Shown: positions 9,321 to 16,368, counted from the stretch's first letter. The stretch is DNA of 64,000 nt from an uncultured Blautia sp. (GCF_947654165.1 NZ_CANTKB010000011.1:36535-100534), one strand, 5' to 3'. Notes: a model not told the origin generated them from the sequence alone. A program made the numbers and translations.

Positions 9321-10432
9321 AATTTTCTTATATTCATTATTACAACTTTTGATTTGTTGACTTGGGTGACAAAATCGGCAAACTGCTTCTGTAACTCTAT
9401 TGGAGGTACGATAACCTTAATTGCATTTAGCTTTGCAATTGTCAATCTTGTAATTGCTGCACCTCCCATATTGTTTCGTATATCCATATACATATCTTCG
9501 TTATTAAGAAGTGCAGTTAAAAAATACCCATTCATAATTGTTCTGTTTTGCTTTAATAATGCTACACTTGATAGTAAAGTAAATTCTTCTTCAAGTGTAT
9601 TAACCATTGCAATACCTGTTGTTGCACCATCTTTTATGTATAGAACATCTCCTAATTCAGGATTACACCTTTCATAGATTGGTCTATGAACTTCTTCTGG
9701 TACGTAAGTAATATTTGTAAAATCAAACCCTGTTACCTTTATATTTTTTGCAGTTACATATTTATATTCGCCAGTTTCAAAACTTTCTGGCGAAAAGTGC
9801 GTGCCATCATTTAACTTAATACATACTTCTTTAAGTGTTCTTTTTTTCCAAAACATAGGATTAGAGACAGGACTGCCAAACATCTCGACAAATCGGGCTT
9901 TGATAAGTTCATCTAATTTTTCAAGTTCTAACTGTCGACTTTTAATAATTGAATTCATCTTATCAAGTTTTTCAATTATCTGTTCTTGCACTTCTTTAGA
10001 TGGCACTGGCAAATCGATACCAGACACTTCTTTTAAATAAATCCCCTTCTGAGCAACACCTTTGGAATGACTTTCAATATATGAACGTTTCCCCCTTAAT
10101 GCATACATTAAATACCTTCCACTACAAACATCCTCATCCGGGTGTAAAACTGCAACACTTCGCTGCAAAGTAAACGACGGTAAATTATTTGGAACAACTG
10201 CAACTCGTCCTACAGTCCCAACAATGGTTAGTAATACATCACCACATTTTACTTTCGTTCTTTTATTTTCATTTTCAAAATCTTCTTTACTTAAAAATCT
10301 TGGTTGATCTAATGTAATTTCATCATCGAAAATATTCTTTGAACTCAGCATCAAATATGAGCTAGTATCAATTCCTTGCGGTGGATTATGACTACCATCA
10401 GTTATAGAACTACATATATCCTTAATTAACAT
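9314..10432 (-). CDS. hsdS: Type I specificity subunit HsdS, C-terminally short (copy 1)
   Basis: About 372 residues, beginning MLIKDICSSITDGSHNPP at ATG 10432; a TTG-started extension would read through the 22-bp repeat and is rejected. Two target-recognition domains (about 1-110 and 195-320) are each followed by a conserved helical spacer: EQIIEKLDKMNSIIKSRQLELEKLDELIKARF-type in the centre and IELQKQFADFVTQVNKSKVV at the end. It reads each half of a bipartite DNA target and docks HsdM. Compared with the neighbouring copy (11854-13029) it lacks the last 15-20 residues (the LDETQLLFDSLMQKYFG-type tail). It lies directly after the recombinase gene and the inner 22-bp repeat, far from hsdM in the present arrangement. 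Confidence 0.88.
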   Translation of the reverse strand: MLIKDICSSITDGSHNPPQGIDTSSYLMLSSKNIFDDEITLDQPRFLSKEDFENENKRTKVKCGDVLLTIVGTVGRVAVVPNNLPSFTLQRSVAVLHPDEDVCSGRYLMYALRGKRSYIESHSKGVAQKGIYLKEVSGIDLPVPSKEVQEQIIEKLDKMNSIIKSRQLELEKLDELIKARFVEMFGSPVSNPMFWKKRTLKEVCIKLNDGTHFSPESFETGEYKYVTAKNIKVTGFDFTNITYVPEEVHRPIYERCNPELGDVLYIKDGATTGIAMVNTLEEEFTLLSSVALLKQNRTIMNGYFLTALLNNEDMYMDIRNNMGGAAITRLTIAKLNAIKVIVPPIELQKQFADFVTQVNKSKVVIMNIRKLQ

Positions 10433-10440
10433 CTCTTCAT

Positions 10441-10462
10441 CCCCACAAATCCGAATTGATTT
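10441..10462. repeat. 22-bp direct repeat, inner copy (putative recombination site)
   Basis: Exact copy of the 22 bases at 13461-13482, same orientation. It consists of a left arm CCCCACAAATC, a six-base centre CGAATT and a right arm GATTT. AAATC and GATTT are inverted, which is the arm-spacer-arm plan of tyrosine recombinase core sites. Its right end overlaps the recombinase stop codon and its left end is eight bases from the hsdS ATG at 10432. Confidence 0.75.
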
Positions 10463-11429
10463 AAGCAATAAACTTTTGATGAGATGTTTTTACATTATTC
10501 TGATTTACAATGGCATATTGCATGGTAGTATCTATTTGAGAATGTCCTAATATCTTTTGCACTTGTTCGATTGGCATACCTTTATCAATAGCTCTTGTTG
10601 CCATTGTTCTACGGAATTTGTGTGGATGAATCTTTTCCATATTCAATTTCCTGCCAAGTGTACGAATACGAATCTCTACCCCGCTAATTTTTAAACGATC
10701 ATGGGGTGCATCTAACGATACAAAAAGTGCTGGATTATCGTCATCCCGTTTCTTTAAATAATTTTGCAAATGAAGTTTGGCCTTTGCATCAAAATACACT
10801 TTTCGCTCTTTATCTCCTTTTCCAAAAACAACGCATTCTCTAGCCTCAAAATCCACATCTGAAACATTCAAATTTACTAACTCACCAACACGTATTCCTG
10901 TAGAATATAGCAAATCAATCATAGCTAAATCTCTGGAACATTGACAGTTATCCCTAAGCAATTCGATTGCTTCATCAGAAATTATTTCTTTTACAGGTTG
11001 CTTCGTTTTTATTTTATGAATGCGTCTCATTGGACTTTTCAATATATAATCTTCTTCCTCTAACCAAGAGAAAAAGCTTGAAATATTTCGCCGGATATTA
11101 TCCACCGTAACTTTGCTACAATTATTGATTTTCTGATAATCAACCAGATATTTTCTAATTTCTTCTGTTGTGATTTTTCGTATCGGTTGTTCTATGTTCT
11201 GAAGCATGTGTTCTACCGTAGAACTATAATATTGAATCGTTCTAGACGAACACCCTTCAATCTTTTTCGCATCCAAAAACAACTGTAAATAGTCATTATT
11301 TGAAGTTTCTTCCTTTGAAATTTTATTTTCTGAAAATGTTTGAAGAAGAACTTCCTGCAATTTCTTCATCTGTGAAATATTCAAATAATCTGCCATCTTA
11401 TTAATAATCAATACAATTTTTTCTTCCAT
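10461..11429 (-). CDS. Tyrosine recombinase (XerC/D-like)
   Basis: 322 residues; ATG at 11429 is ten bases after AGGAGG. An N-terminal SAM-like core-binding domain (about 40-130) precedes the catalytic domain, and every catalytic residue is present: R180 in TGIRVGEL, K204/K207 in GKGDK, H270 and R273 in HPHKFRRT, H296 in LGHS, and nucleophile Y305 in TTMQY. It cuts and rejoins DNA at paired core sites through a 3'-phosphotyrosine. Enzymes of this type next to hsdS genes are known to shuffle specificity subunits. Here the gene ends inside one copy of a 22-bp direct repeat, as expected for a recombinase next to its own attachment site. It looks intact and active. Confidence 0.93.
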   Translation of the reverse strand: MEEKIVLIINKMADYLNISQMKKLQEVLLQTFSENKISKEETSNNDYLQLFLDAKKIEGCSSRTIQYYSSTVEHMLQNIEQPIRKITTEEIRKYLVDYQKINNCSKVTVDNIRRNISSFFSWLEEEDYILKSPMRRIHKIKTKQPVKEIISDEAIELLRDNCQCSRDLAMIDLLYSTGIRVGELVNLNVSDVDFEARECVVFGKGDKERKVYFDAKAKLHLQNYLKKRDDDNPALFVSLDAPHDRLKISGVEIRIRTLGRKLNMEKIHPHKFRRTMATRAIDKGMPIEQVQKILGHSQIDTTMQYAIVNQNNVKTSHQKFIA

Positions 11430-11537
11430 GCTGGTATTTCCTCCTAACCATACCAACATCCTACTCCAAAATCATTAAAAACATTTATTTACCACATATT
11501 TTTTCAATAGTTACGATAGATTTTCATAACGAAAGTT

Positions 11538-11840
11538 TTAGAAAGATACATTTGCTTTATATACTAGCTTCCCTTCTTTTTTTATAGCTTCTCTTAATTC
11601 ATTTTGTATTTCTTCATCTAAATTAAAAATATCAAACTACAAAAGGGTGCTCGTTTCCTCATTTATATCCAGCATAAAACGAATGAAATCACCGCCTTGC
11701 ACCGCCAAATCTATATCACTTTTTGTTTTAAAATCCCCACTTACTCTTGAACCAAACAAAATCACTTTTTGCACATTATACTTTCTGGCAATATCACATA
11801 TTTCCTCTATTACTATTGGTTCAATTCCTGTTTCTTTCAT
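11538..11840 (-). pseudogene. MNT-type nucleotidyltransferase, in-frame stop
   Basis: ATG at 11840, eight bases after AAGGA at the end of hsdS copy 2, reads MKETGIEPIVIEEICDIARKY and then LFGSRVSGDFKTKSDIDLAV, the GSR-x(10)-D-x-D catalytic signature of minimal nucleotidyltransferases (MntA/MenA type). A TAG at 11637-11639 interrupts the frame, after which FDIFNLDEEIQNELREAI and KKEGKLVY follow in the same frame to a natural stop at 11538. The whole is about 100 codons, normal for the family. One base change (for example TAT to TAG) explains the break. Such proteins usually pair with a HEPN toxin; none is adjacent. The catalytic half could still be made as a 68-residue fragment. Confidence 0.75.
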
Positions 11841-11853
11841 ATTCTCTGTCCTT

Positions 11854-13029
11854 TTATCCAAAATATTTTTGCATCAGACTATCAAATAATAACTGCGTTT
11901 CGTCTAATGCTTTTTGCACTGCAACTTTTGATTTGTCGATCTGCTCCAAAGATGAAACATATTCTTTTTGCAATTCAATTGGTGGAACTATCAACTTTCT
12001 CTGTTTTAACGAATTAAATTCTATATTATCTGCAGTGACAGCTCGAACACCTGACAAAATATCTTTCTCGTGCATTTTAAACTGAACAGCTAAAAATCGT
12101 GTAAGAACTCGTTCACCTGGTATGAATACCTTTAAATCTTGATTAACAGTTATTGGAACGGCGTTTATTGCAACCGGTAAAGTATGCTTTAATATACCAC
12201 TTCTAATAACCATTATTACGGAATTTATAGGTACAATTTTTGCCGTACTATTATCTACTCCTAGCTGATTGATTTTGATTTGACTATCAATTAAAACATC
12301 GGTCTTCATATCTTTGGAAGATACCCAAGGAATATCTCCATCTTCATAATATTCAGAATGTGCTTTTGATGGGGTTCCTCCACCATATATTTCTTCACAC
12401 AGGTTATCTACTGTATCAGTTTTCCAATCTTTATCGTTATAAATTGCATCACCAAAGAGTTCAACAAATCGGGCTTTGATAAAATCGTCTAAAGCAGATA
12501 ATTCATCGTTTCTCATTGCAATTAAATTCTGAAGTTTATCTAGAACCTTAACTATCTGATCTTGTTCAGAAAGAGAAGGAACTTCTATTTTAATTTGCTT
12601 TAAATCTTTAACTGCAAAACTTGCTTGATTAACAGACTTCTTAGTAATATTACCGACTTTACTCCTAAATGAATGTCCATAAAAACAATATCTTGCATAC
12701 GCAGGATTTATAACATCACGTCTAGCTTTAAGTCGCAATAAATTCATACCATGAATTATGGTCTCATCAGCTTCTTTAACATACAATACTGTTCTTCCAA
12801 GATACTGAACACTATTGATATGGGACATAAGTAAATCACCCTCTTCAAGAACATAAGATTCATACTTTGAAATATCAGTTATCCCCGCATAACCCATTCT
12901 ATCTCTATTAAATTTATCATTCGCAGTTGTCTCTATCCTTGTTATAGGAAAACCGCCATCGACATCTCCCTGTTTTATATTTGCCCCGTTCTGTATTTGA
13001 AAGAAGCATTCATCTATAGTTTTTATCAT
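11854..13029 (-). CDS. hsdS: Type I specificity subunit HsdS, full length (copy 2)
   Basis: 391 residues, starting MIKTIDECFFQIQNGANIKQG; GGGGA lies about ten bases before ATG 13029. The first recognition domain covers about 1-140, the central spacer contains LSALDDFIKARFVELFG, the second recognition domain begins near TVDNLCEEIYGGGTPSKA, and the C-terminal spacer ends IDKSKVAVQKALDETQLLFDSLMQKYFG. It sets the DNA target of the HsdM/HsdR complex. Its recognition domains differ from copy 1, while a run of 18 bases in the central spacer (CAAATCGGGCTTTGATAA) is identical in both. It is the cargo of the 22-bp-repeat-bounded block and is followed by the MNT and recombinase genes. Confidence 0.92.
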   Translation of the reverse strand: MIKTIDECFFQIQNGANIKQGDVDGGFPITRIETTANDKFNRDRMGYAGITDISKYESYVLEEGDLLMSHINSVQYLGRTVLYVKEADETIIHGMNLLRLKARRDVINPAYARYCFYGHSFRSKVGNITKKSVNQASFAVKDLKQIKIEVPSLSEQDQIVKVLDKLQNLIAMRNDELSALDDFIKARFVELFGDAIYNDKDWKTDTVDNLCEEIYGGGTPSKAHSEYYEDGDIPWVSSKDMKTDVLIDSQIKINQLGVDNSTAKIVPINSVIMVIRSGILKHTLPVAINAVPITVNQDLKVFIPGERVLTRFLAVQFKMHEKDILSGVRAVTADNIEFNSLKQRKLIVPPIELQKEYVSSLEQIDKSKVAVQKALDETQLLFDSLMQKYFG

Positions 13030-13031
13030 CT

Positions 13032-13056
13032 ACATCATCCCCTACAAATCTATTAT
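13032..13056. repeat. Degenerate half of the 22-bp repeat upstream of hsdS copy 2
   Basis: The plus strand reads CATCATCCCCTACAAATC here, matching the left arm and hsdS-proximal flank of the inner repeat (CATCCCCACAAATC) with one inserted T. The centre and right arm are not conserved. Both hsdS genes therefore share a leader containing GATTTGT-GGGGATGA just before their start codons. It may be an inactive recombination site or simply a shared ribosome-binding leader. Confidence 0.4.
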
Positions 13057-13070
13057 TTTTTGTATCACTC

Positions 13071-13099
13071 TTGATTGCAGAATATATGTTTGTTATAAT
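13071..13099 (+). promoter_or_regulatory. Strong promoter of the small membrane peptide gene
   Basis: TTGATT (13071-13076), a 17-base spacer and TATAAT (13094-13099), with an extended -10 TGT. Transcription should begin near 13106 and leave a structured leader of about 105 bases, including the hairpin AGTCTTC-TGCG-GAGGACT and a competing GGAGG/CCTCC stem. Confidence 0.75.
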
Positions 13100-13210
13100 T
13101 GTTCTAGGTGTTATCATATACGGCAGGCGGTTAGTCTTCTGCGGAGGACTGTGACCTCCGATTACATAGAACTCTCTTACAGAGAACTCTACGGAAAGGA
13201 GAACTTGCTT

Positions 13211-13312
13211 ATGCTTACCATTAGTGACTTGATTGCAGTACTTGCACTTTGTGCAACATTCTATAGTCTTGGTTACTCACATGGAAAGCGTGATTCCAAG
13301 ACACAAAAATAA
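13211..13312 (+). CDS. 33-residue membrane peptide, candidate type I toxin
   Basis: The frame begins MLTISDLIAVLALCATFYSL and ends GYSHGKRDSKTQK: a short polar start, one hydrophobic helix of about 15-17 residues, then a positively charged tail. AAAGGAG precedes the ATG by about nine bases. The gene has a strong promoter, a long hairpin-rich leader, and a stop codon inside the stem of a perfect terminator, with a convergent antisense transcript starting just beyond. That is the organisation of type I toxin genes (Fst/TxpA/holin-like toxins), whose peptides insert into the membrane and are silenced by antisense RNA. I do not place it in a named family with certainty. Lying inside the repeat-bounded hsdS block, it could act as an addiction module. 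Confidence 0.6.
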   Translation: MLTISDLIAVLALCATFYSLGYSHGKRDSKTQK

Positions 13313-13348
13313 CCGCCCCGAGCCTGAGAAACTTGAGCGGTTATTTTT
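13305..13348. terminator. Perfect bidirectional terminator shared by toxin mRNA and antisense RNA
   Basis: AAAAATAACCGC (13305-13316) and GCGGTTATTTTT (13337-13348) form a perfect 12-bp inverted repeat that ends in a U-tract on both strands. It should stop the toxin mRNA on the plus strand and the antisense RNA on the minus strand. In the minus direction it should also stop read-through from hsdM into hsdS copy 2. Confidence 0.85.
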
Positions 13349-13398
13349 ACTAATATTATATCAATCAGACTAGCCGTCTATTGGTAACACCTAACTGT
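13305..13398 (-). ncRNA. Candidate antisense RNA to the small peptide mRNA
   Basis: A minus-strand promoter (13405-13433) predicts a start near 13398, and the terminator at 13305 ends a transcript of about 90-95 bases. It would be complementary to the last ~44 bases of the peptide mRNA, including the end of the coding region, as in the TxpA/RatA arrangement. Its first 30 bases resemble, rather than complement, the start of the mRNA leader. Confidence 0.5.
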
Positions 13399-13404
13399 AT
13401 CATT

Positions 13405-13433
13405 ATACTATCATTTTCTACCGCCCATGTCAA
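13405..13433 (-). promoter_or_regulatory. Antisense promoter
   Basis: TTGACA (13428-13433), 17 bases, TAGTAT (13405-13410). A better-matching TATAAT overlaps at 13402-13407 but with a 20-base spacer. It points toward the toxin gene on the opposite strand. Confidence 0.65.
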
Positions 13434-13460
13434 ATTTTATTCAATTTTCAAACATACAGC

Positions 13461-13482
13461 CCCCACAAATCCGAATTGATTT
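13461..13482. repeat. 22-bp direct repeat, outer copy (putative recombination site)
   Basis: Identical over 22 bases to 10441-10462 and in the same orientation; flanking bases differ on both sides. With the inner copy it bounds a 3,020-bp interval holding the toxin/antisense pair, hsdS copy 2, the MNT pseudogene and the recombinase. It lies between hsdM and the antisense promoter and is not next to any gene start. Confidence 0.75.
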
Positions 13483-13533
13483 CCTTTCTTTTTATTCACT
13501 TTAACATCCTTATTGCAAATTTCCACCAAGTCC

Positions 13534-13561
13534 TTGACCTGTAATTTAATTATGTTATTAT
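13534..13561 (+). promoter_or_regulatory. Promoter of the small-RNA candidate
   Basis: TTGACC (13534-13539), 16 bases, TATTAT (13556-13561) with the extended -10 element TGT directly before it. It faces away from hsdS, toward the 3' end of hsdM. Confidence 0.55.
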
Positions 13562-13564
13562 AGC

Positions 13565-13661
13565 AATAGTCAACTTTTGACGGATTAAAGCTGGGTTCCC
13601 AAATGGGAGTAGGCACATCAGTTGCTTAGAATCCTTTGCTCCTGGGGTTGACTATTTTTTG
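13565..13661 (+). ncRNA. Unassigned structured small RNA, about 95 nt
   Basis: AATAGTCAAC (13565-13574) pairs perfectly with GTTGACTATT (13647-13656), which is followed by a run of T, so the ends of the transcript form the terminator stem. Inside are a TCCC-AAAT-GGGA hairpin and an AAGC/GCTT pairing. No ribosome-binding site and start codon with a credible frame is present. It matches no RNA class I can name. It is convergent with hsdM and antisense to nothing obvious; a role in regulating hsdM/hsdS mRNA or the nearby peptide is speculation. Confidence 0.5.
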
Positions 13662-13742
13662 CTGGTTTTGTTTCAGAGTATCAAGTATTCGTATTTAATG
13701 TTTTTTATTCTGTCATATATCCAATTAATTGTTCTTGTACTG

Positions 13743-15254
13743 TCATTTTTCCTGTAAATTCAACAGTTTCTCCAACTCATCCATTTCCTTGCCAATTTCC
13801 ACCTCAATTTCACGAATATTAGCCATAATTTCCGACGTCGGCGGATATTCAACAGGAACATACTCAATTTCTTTGTATTTATTAATGCTTAAATCATAAT
13901 CATTGTCAATAATCTCTTGTTTCGGCACTATAAAGGATTTATCTGTACGCTTTCTTTCTGCTTCCTTGTCAAGGTTCTTAAATCTTTCAATAATATCCGG
14001 AATATCATTTTCTGCAATTGGAGTTCTCTTATCATCTAAGCTAAAACCATCTGCCGTCATATCATAAAACCATACAGAATCGGTTCCCCCATGTTCTGTT
14101 TTTGTAAACACAAGAATAGCTGTTGATACTCCTGCATATGGTTTAAACACACCGGAAGGCATGGAAATAACTGCCTCTAATCTCTGATTTTCAACAATTT
14201 CTTTTCTGATATCTTTATGTGCCTTTGATGAGCCGAATAATACACCATCAGGTACGATACAAGCACATCTTCCACCAATCTTTAACATGCGAAGAAATAG
14301 TGCCAGAAACAGTAATTCTGTCTTCTTTGTTTTACAAACTTTCAGCAAATCCCCAGATACTGACTCAGCATCAAGACTTCCCTTAAATGGTGGATTGGCA
14401 AGCACTAAGGAATATTTATCCTTATCTGGATTCTGGTCAGACAAACTGTCTCTATATTCAATAAATGGATTATCAATTCCATGAGTCATCATATTCATTG
14501 CTCCAATACGAAGCATAGTCCTGTCCATATCATATCCATGAAACATACGATTCATATAATGATCTTTTTTCTGCTTATCAAAAAAAATTTCTTCCTTCCT
14601 CTTTTCTTTCAAGTATTCTCCTGCTGCAACTAAGAACCCTGATGTTCCACAAGCCGGATCACAAATCACTTCCTCACTGGAAGGATTCATCATTTCTACC
14701 ATCATACGGATAATATGTCTTGGAGTTCTAAACTGACCATTACGGCCAGACTGTGCAATCTTTGACAAAAGATACTCATACACATCCCCCCGTACATCCA
14801 CGGTCTGAATTTCATTCATCATCTGATATATTTCATCTAAGGAATCTACCACTTTTGATAAAACAAGGGGTGTTGGCAATTTAAAAATCGCATCATCCAT
14901 ATATTTTGAATAAGCACTATTCTTATCACTGTGTAATGTTTTTATAAATGGAAATACCCATTCTTGTATGATAGAATACATTCTATCCGCAGGAAAATCA
15001 TGAAAAACGGACCATTTAAGCTGTGAACCATCGATAGTTCTTTCTCCAATCTTTATTTCCTCAGAAAAAACACTTTGATATGGAAGTCCCAGCATTGCAC
15101 TTTCTTTTGCTCTTGTATTATCCGAATCATCCAAATCATGAATAAACATTAGATAAGTAATCTGTTCAATAACTTCAAGTGGATTTACCAAACCACCGGA
15201 AGCAAAAATATCCCATAAACTATCAATTTTATTTTTCAATTCACCTGTAATCAT
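13743..15254 (-). CDS. hsdM: Type I DNA adenine methyltransferase subunit M
   Basis: 503 residues. The N-terminal helical domain (1-150) is followed by an N6-adenine methylase fold with the SAM-binding motif DPACGTSGF (from 199) and the catalytic NPPF motif (287-290). HsdM2S methylates adenines in the bipartite target chosen by HsdS, protecting host DNA and licensing HsdR. Its ATG begins on the base after the fic stop codon, with GGAGG five bases upstream inside fic, so the two are translationally coupled. Downstream comes the small-RNA candidate and the repeat-bounded block rather than an overlapping hsdS, which is unusual for type I operons. Confidence 0.95.
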   Translation of the reverse strand: MITGELKNKIDSLWDIFASGGLVNPLEVIEQITYLMFIHDLDDSDNTRAKESAMLGLPYQSVFSEEIKIGERTIDGSQLKWSVFHDFPADRMYSIIQEWVFPFIKTLHSDKNSAYSKYMDDAIFKLPTPLVLSKVVDSLDEIYQMMNEIQTVDVRGDVYEYLLSKIAQSGRNGQFRTPRHIIRMMVEMMNPSSEEVICDPACGTSGFLVAAGEYLKEKRKEEIFFDKQKKDHYMNRMFHGYDMDRTMLRIGAMNMMTHGIDNPFIEYRDSLSDQNPDKDKYSLVLANPPFKGSLDAESVSGDLLKVCKTKKTELLFLALFLRMLKIGGRCACIVPDGVLFGSSKAHKDIRKEIVENQRLEAVISMPSGVFKPYAGVSTAILVFTKTEHGGTDSVWFYDMTADGFSLDDKRTPIAENDIPDIIERFKNLDKEAERKRTDKSFIVPKQEIIDNDYDLSINKYKEIEYVPVEYPPTSEIMANIREIEVEIGKEMDELEKLLNLQEK

Positions 15255-16304
15255 TTAATCCTCCATCTTCCACACATACTTCGTGTAGCGTCCTCCACCT
15301 ATTTTTTCTATTTCTCCACTCTTCAATAGTTCTGCCAAAGTTCTTTGTATTGTTGTATCACTGATATCCGGATTCATTGCCATCAACTCAGACTTTGTAA
15401 TCGTACCTATATGGTTTTTTATTATTTCCCGGATGCGAGCTGCTTTAGACAGATTGGGTGCCGTCAATAGCTTTACTCTGGATTCAAATTCCTTATAAGC
15501 CTTTACAATCACCCCAAGCATATAATTTACAAAAGGCTTGTAATCGTTTTCGTTTTCATGCCAGTTTATGGAACTATCTTGAAGTGCCTCATAGTACGTT
15601 TCTTTCGATTCTTCAATGATTTTTTCAATACTGATGTATTTACCCACAATGAACCCTGACTGATATAGCAAAAGCAAGGTAAGCAACCGGCTCATTCTTC
15701 CATTTCCATCATTAAATGGATGAATACATAAGAAATCCAGAATAAACATGATATCCAGCAACAATGGCTCAACCTCATTCTTTGCCTCAGAAAATACTTT
15801 ACACAATTCATCTATGGAAGCTGGTGTTTCCCATGCAGCTACTGGTTTAAAACGGATTCTCTCATTCCCATCCGCATCTGTTTCCTGAATAATGTTATCT
15901 GAAGTCTTAAATATCCCTCCATCTACATTTCCAAGAAATTTATATAAATCTCTGTGTAACTGTAAAAGGTAATTCGTGTTTATTGGAATGTAATCATAAT
16001 TCTCATGTATTGTATTCAATACATCTCTATATCCGGCTATTTCAGATTCATCACGATTTCGCGGAGTTGTTTTCGCTTGTACCAAGTTCTTCAATCTATC
16101 CTCTGCTGTGGAAATACCTTCAATTCTATTTGAAGCCTCTGTACTTTGAACTTTGGCAATTTCTACAAGCTCATTAAGTTCATCTTTGTGTGCTTCAATA
16201 AAAAGTCTCTGCTCTCCCTTATATTCATGAATAAGCGTAAGTTTCTTAACTATTTCTGGAGTCAGCAATTTCTTCCATTTTTCTCTGTAATCATAATCCC
16301 TCAT
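15255..16304 (-). CDS. Fic-domain protein (AMPylator-like) with C-terminal winged helix
   Basis: 349 residues. An N-terminal helix carries the self-inhibitory motif SNRIEG ([S/T]xxxE), making this a class II Fic protein. The catalytic loop HPFNDGNGRMSR contains all expected residues (His base, Asp for metal, Asn/Gly/Arg anion hole). The last 65 residues (IREIIKNHIGTITKSELMAM onward) look like a winged helix-turn-helix. By family it transfers AMP (or another nucleotide) onto a target protein until inhibition is relieved. As first gene of the operon and directly abutting hsdM it may regulate the restriction system or act as a second defence or toxin layer. The winged helix may bind the palindrome at 16403-16439. 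Confidence 0.9.
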   Translation of the reverse strand: MRDYDYREKWKKLLTPEIVKKLTLIHEYKGEQRLFIEAHKDELNELVEIAKVQSTEASNRIEGISTAEDRLKNLVQAKTTPRNRDESEIAGYRDVLNTIHENYDYIPINTNYLLQLHRDLYKFLGNVDGGIFKTSDNIIQETDADGNERIRFKPVAAWETPASIDELCKVFSEAKNEVEPLLLDIMFILDFLCIHPFNDGNGRMSRLLTLLLLYQSGFIVGKYISIEKIIEESKETYYEALQDSSINWHENENDYKPFVNYMLGVIVKAYKEFESRVKLLTAPNLSKAARIREIIKNHIGTITKSELMAMNPDISDTTIQRTLAELLKSGEIEKIGGGRYTKYVWKMED

Positions 16305-16368
16305 TTAATTACCTCATTATTATTTATTTTAGTCATTTGAGTTGCACATGACGCAATTAACTATATTC

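Noticed and set aside
10433..10468. Longer hsdS copy 1 starting at TTG 10468
   Set aside because: It would translate the 22-bp repeat and overlap the recombinase end; the internal ATG at 10432 has the better leader and matches the homologous start of copy 2.
11538..11840. HEPN-MNT toxin-antitoxin pair
   Set aside because: No HEPN-like frame lies beside the MNT gene; the neighbours are hsdS and the recombinase.
9314..13029. Invertible hsdS switch of the usual kind
   Set aside because: Both hsdS genes and the recombinase share one orientation and I found only direct repeats between them, so inversion is not supported; excision fits better.
13565..13661. Self-cleaving ribozyme (hammerhead or twister) in the small-RNA candidate
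   Set aside because: The required conserved cores (CUGAUGA with GAAA, or the twister GCCC/GGGAG set) are not present together.
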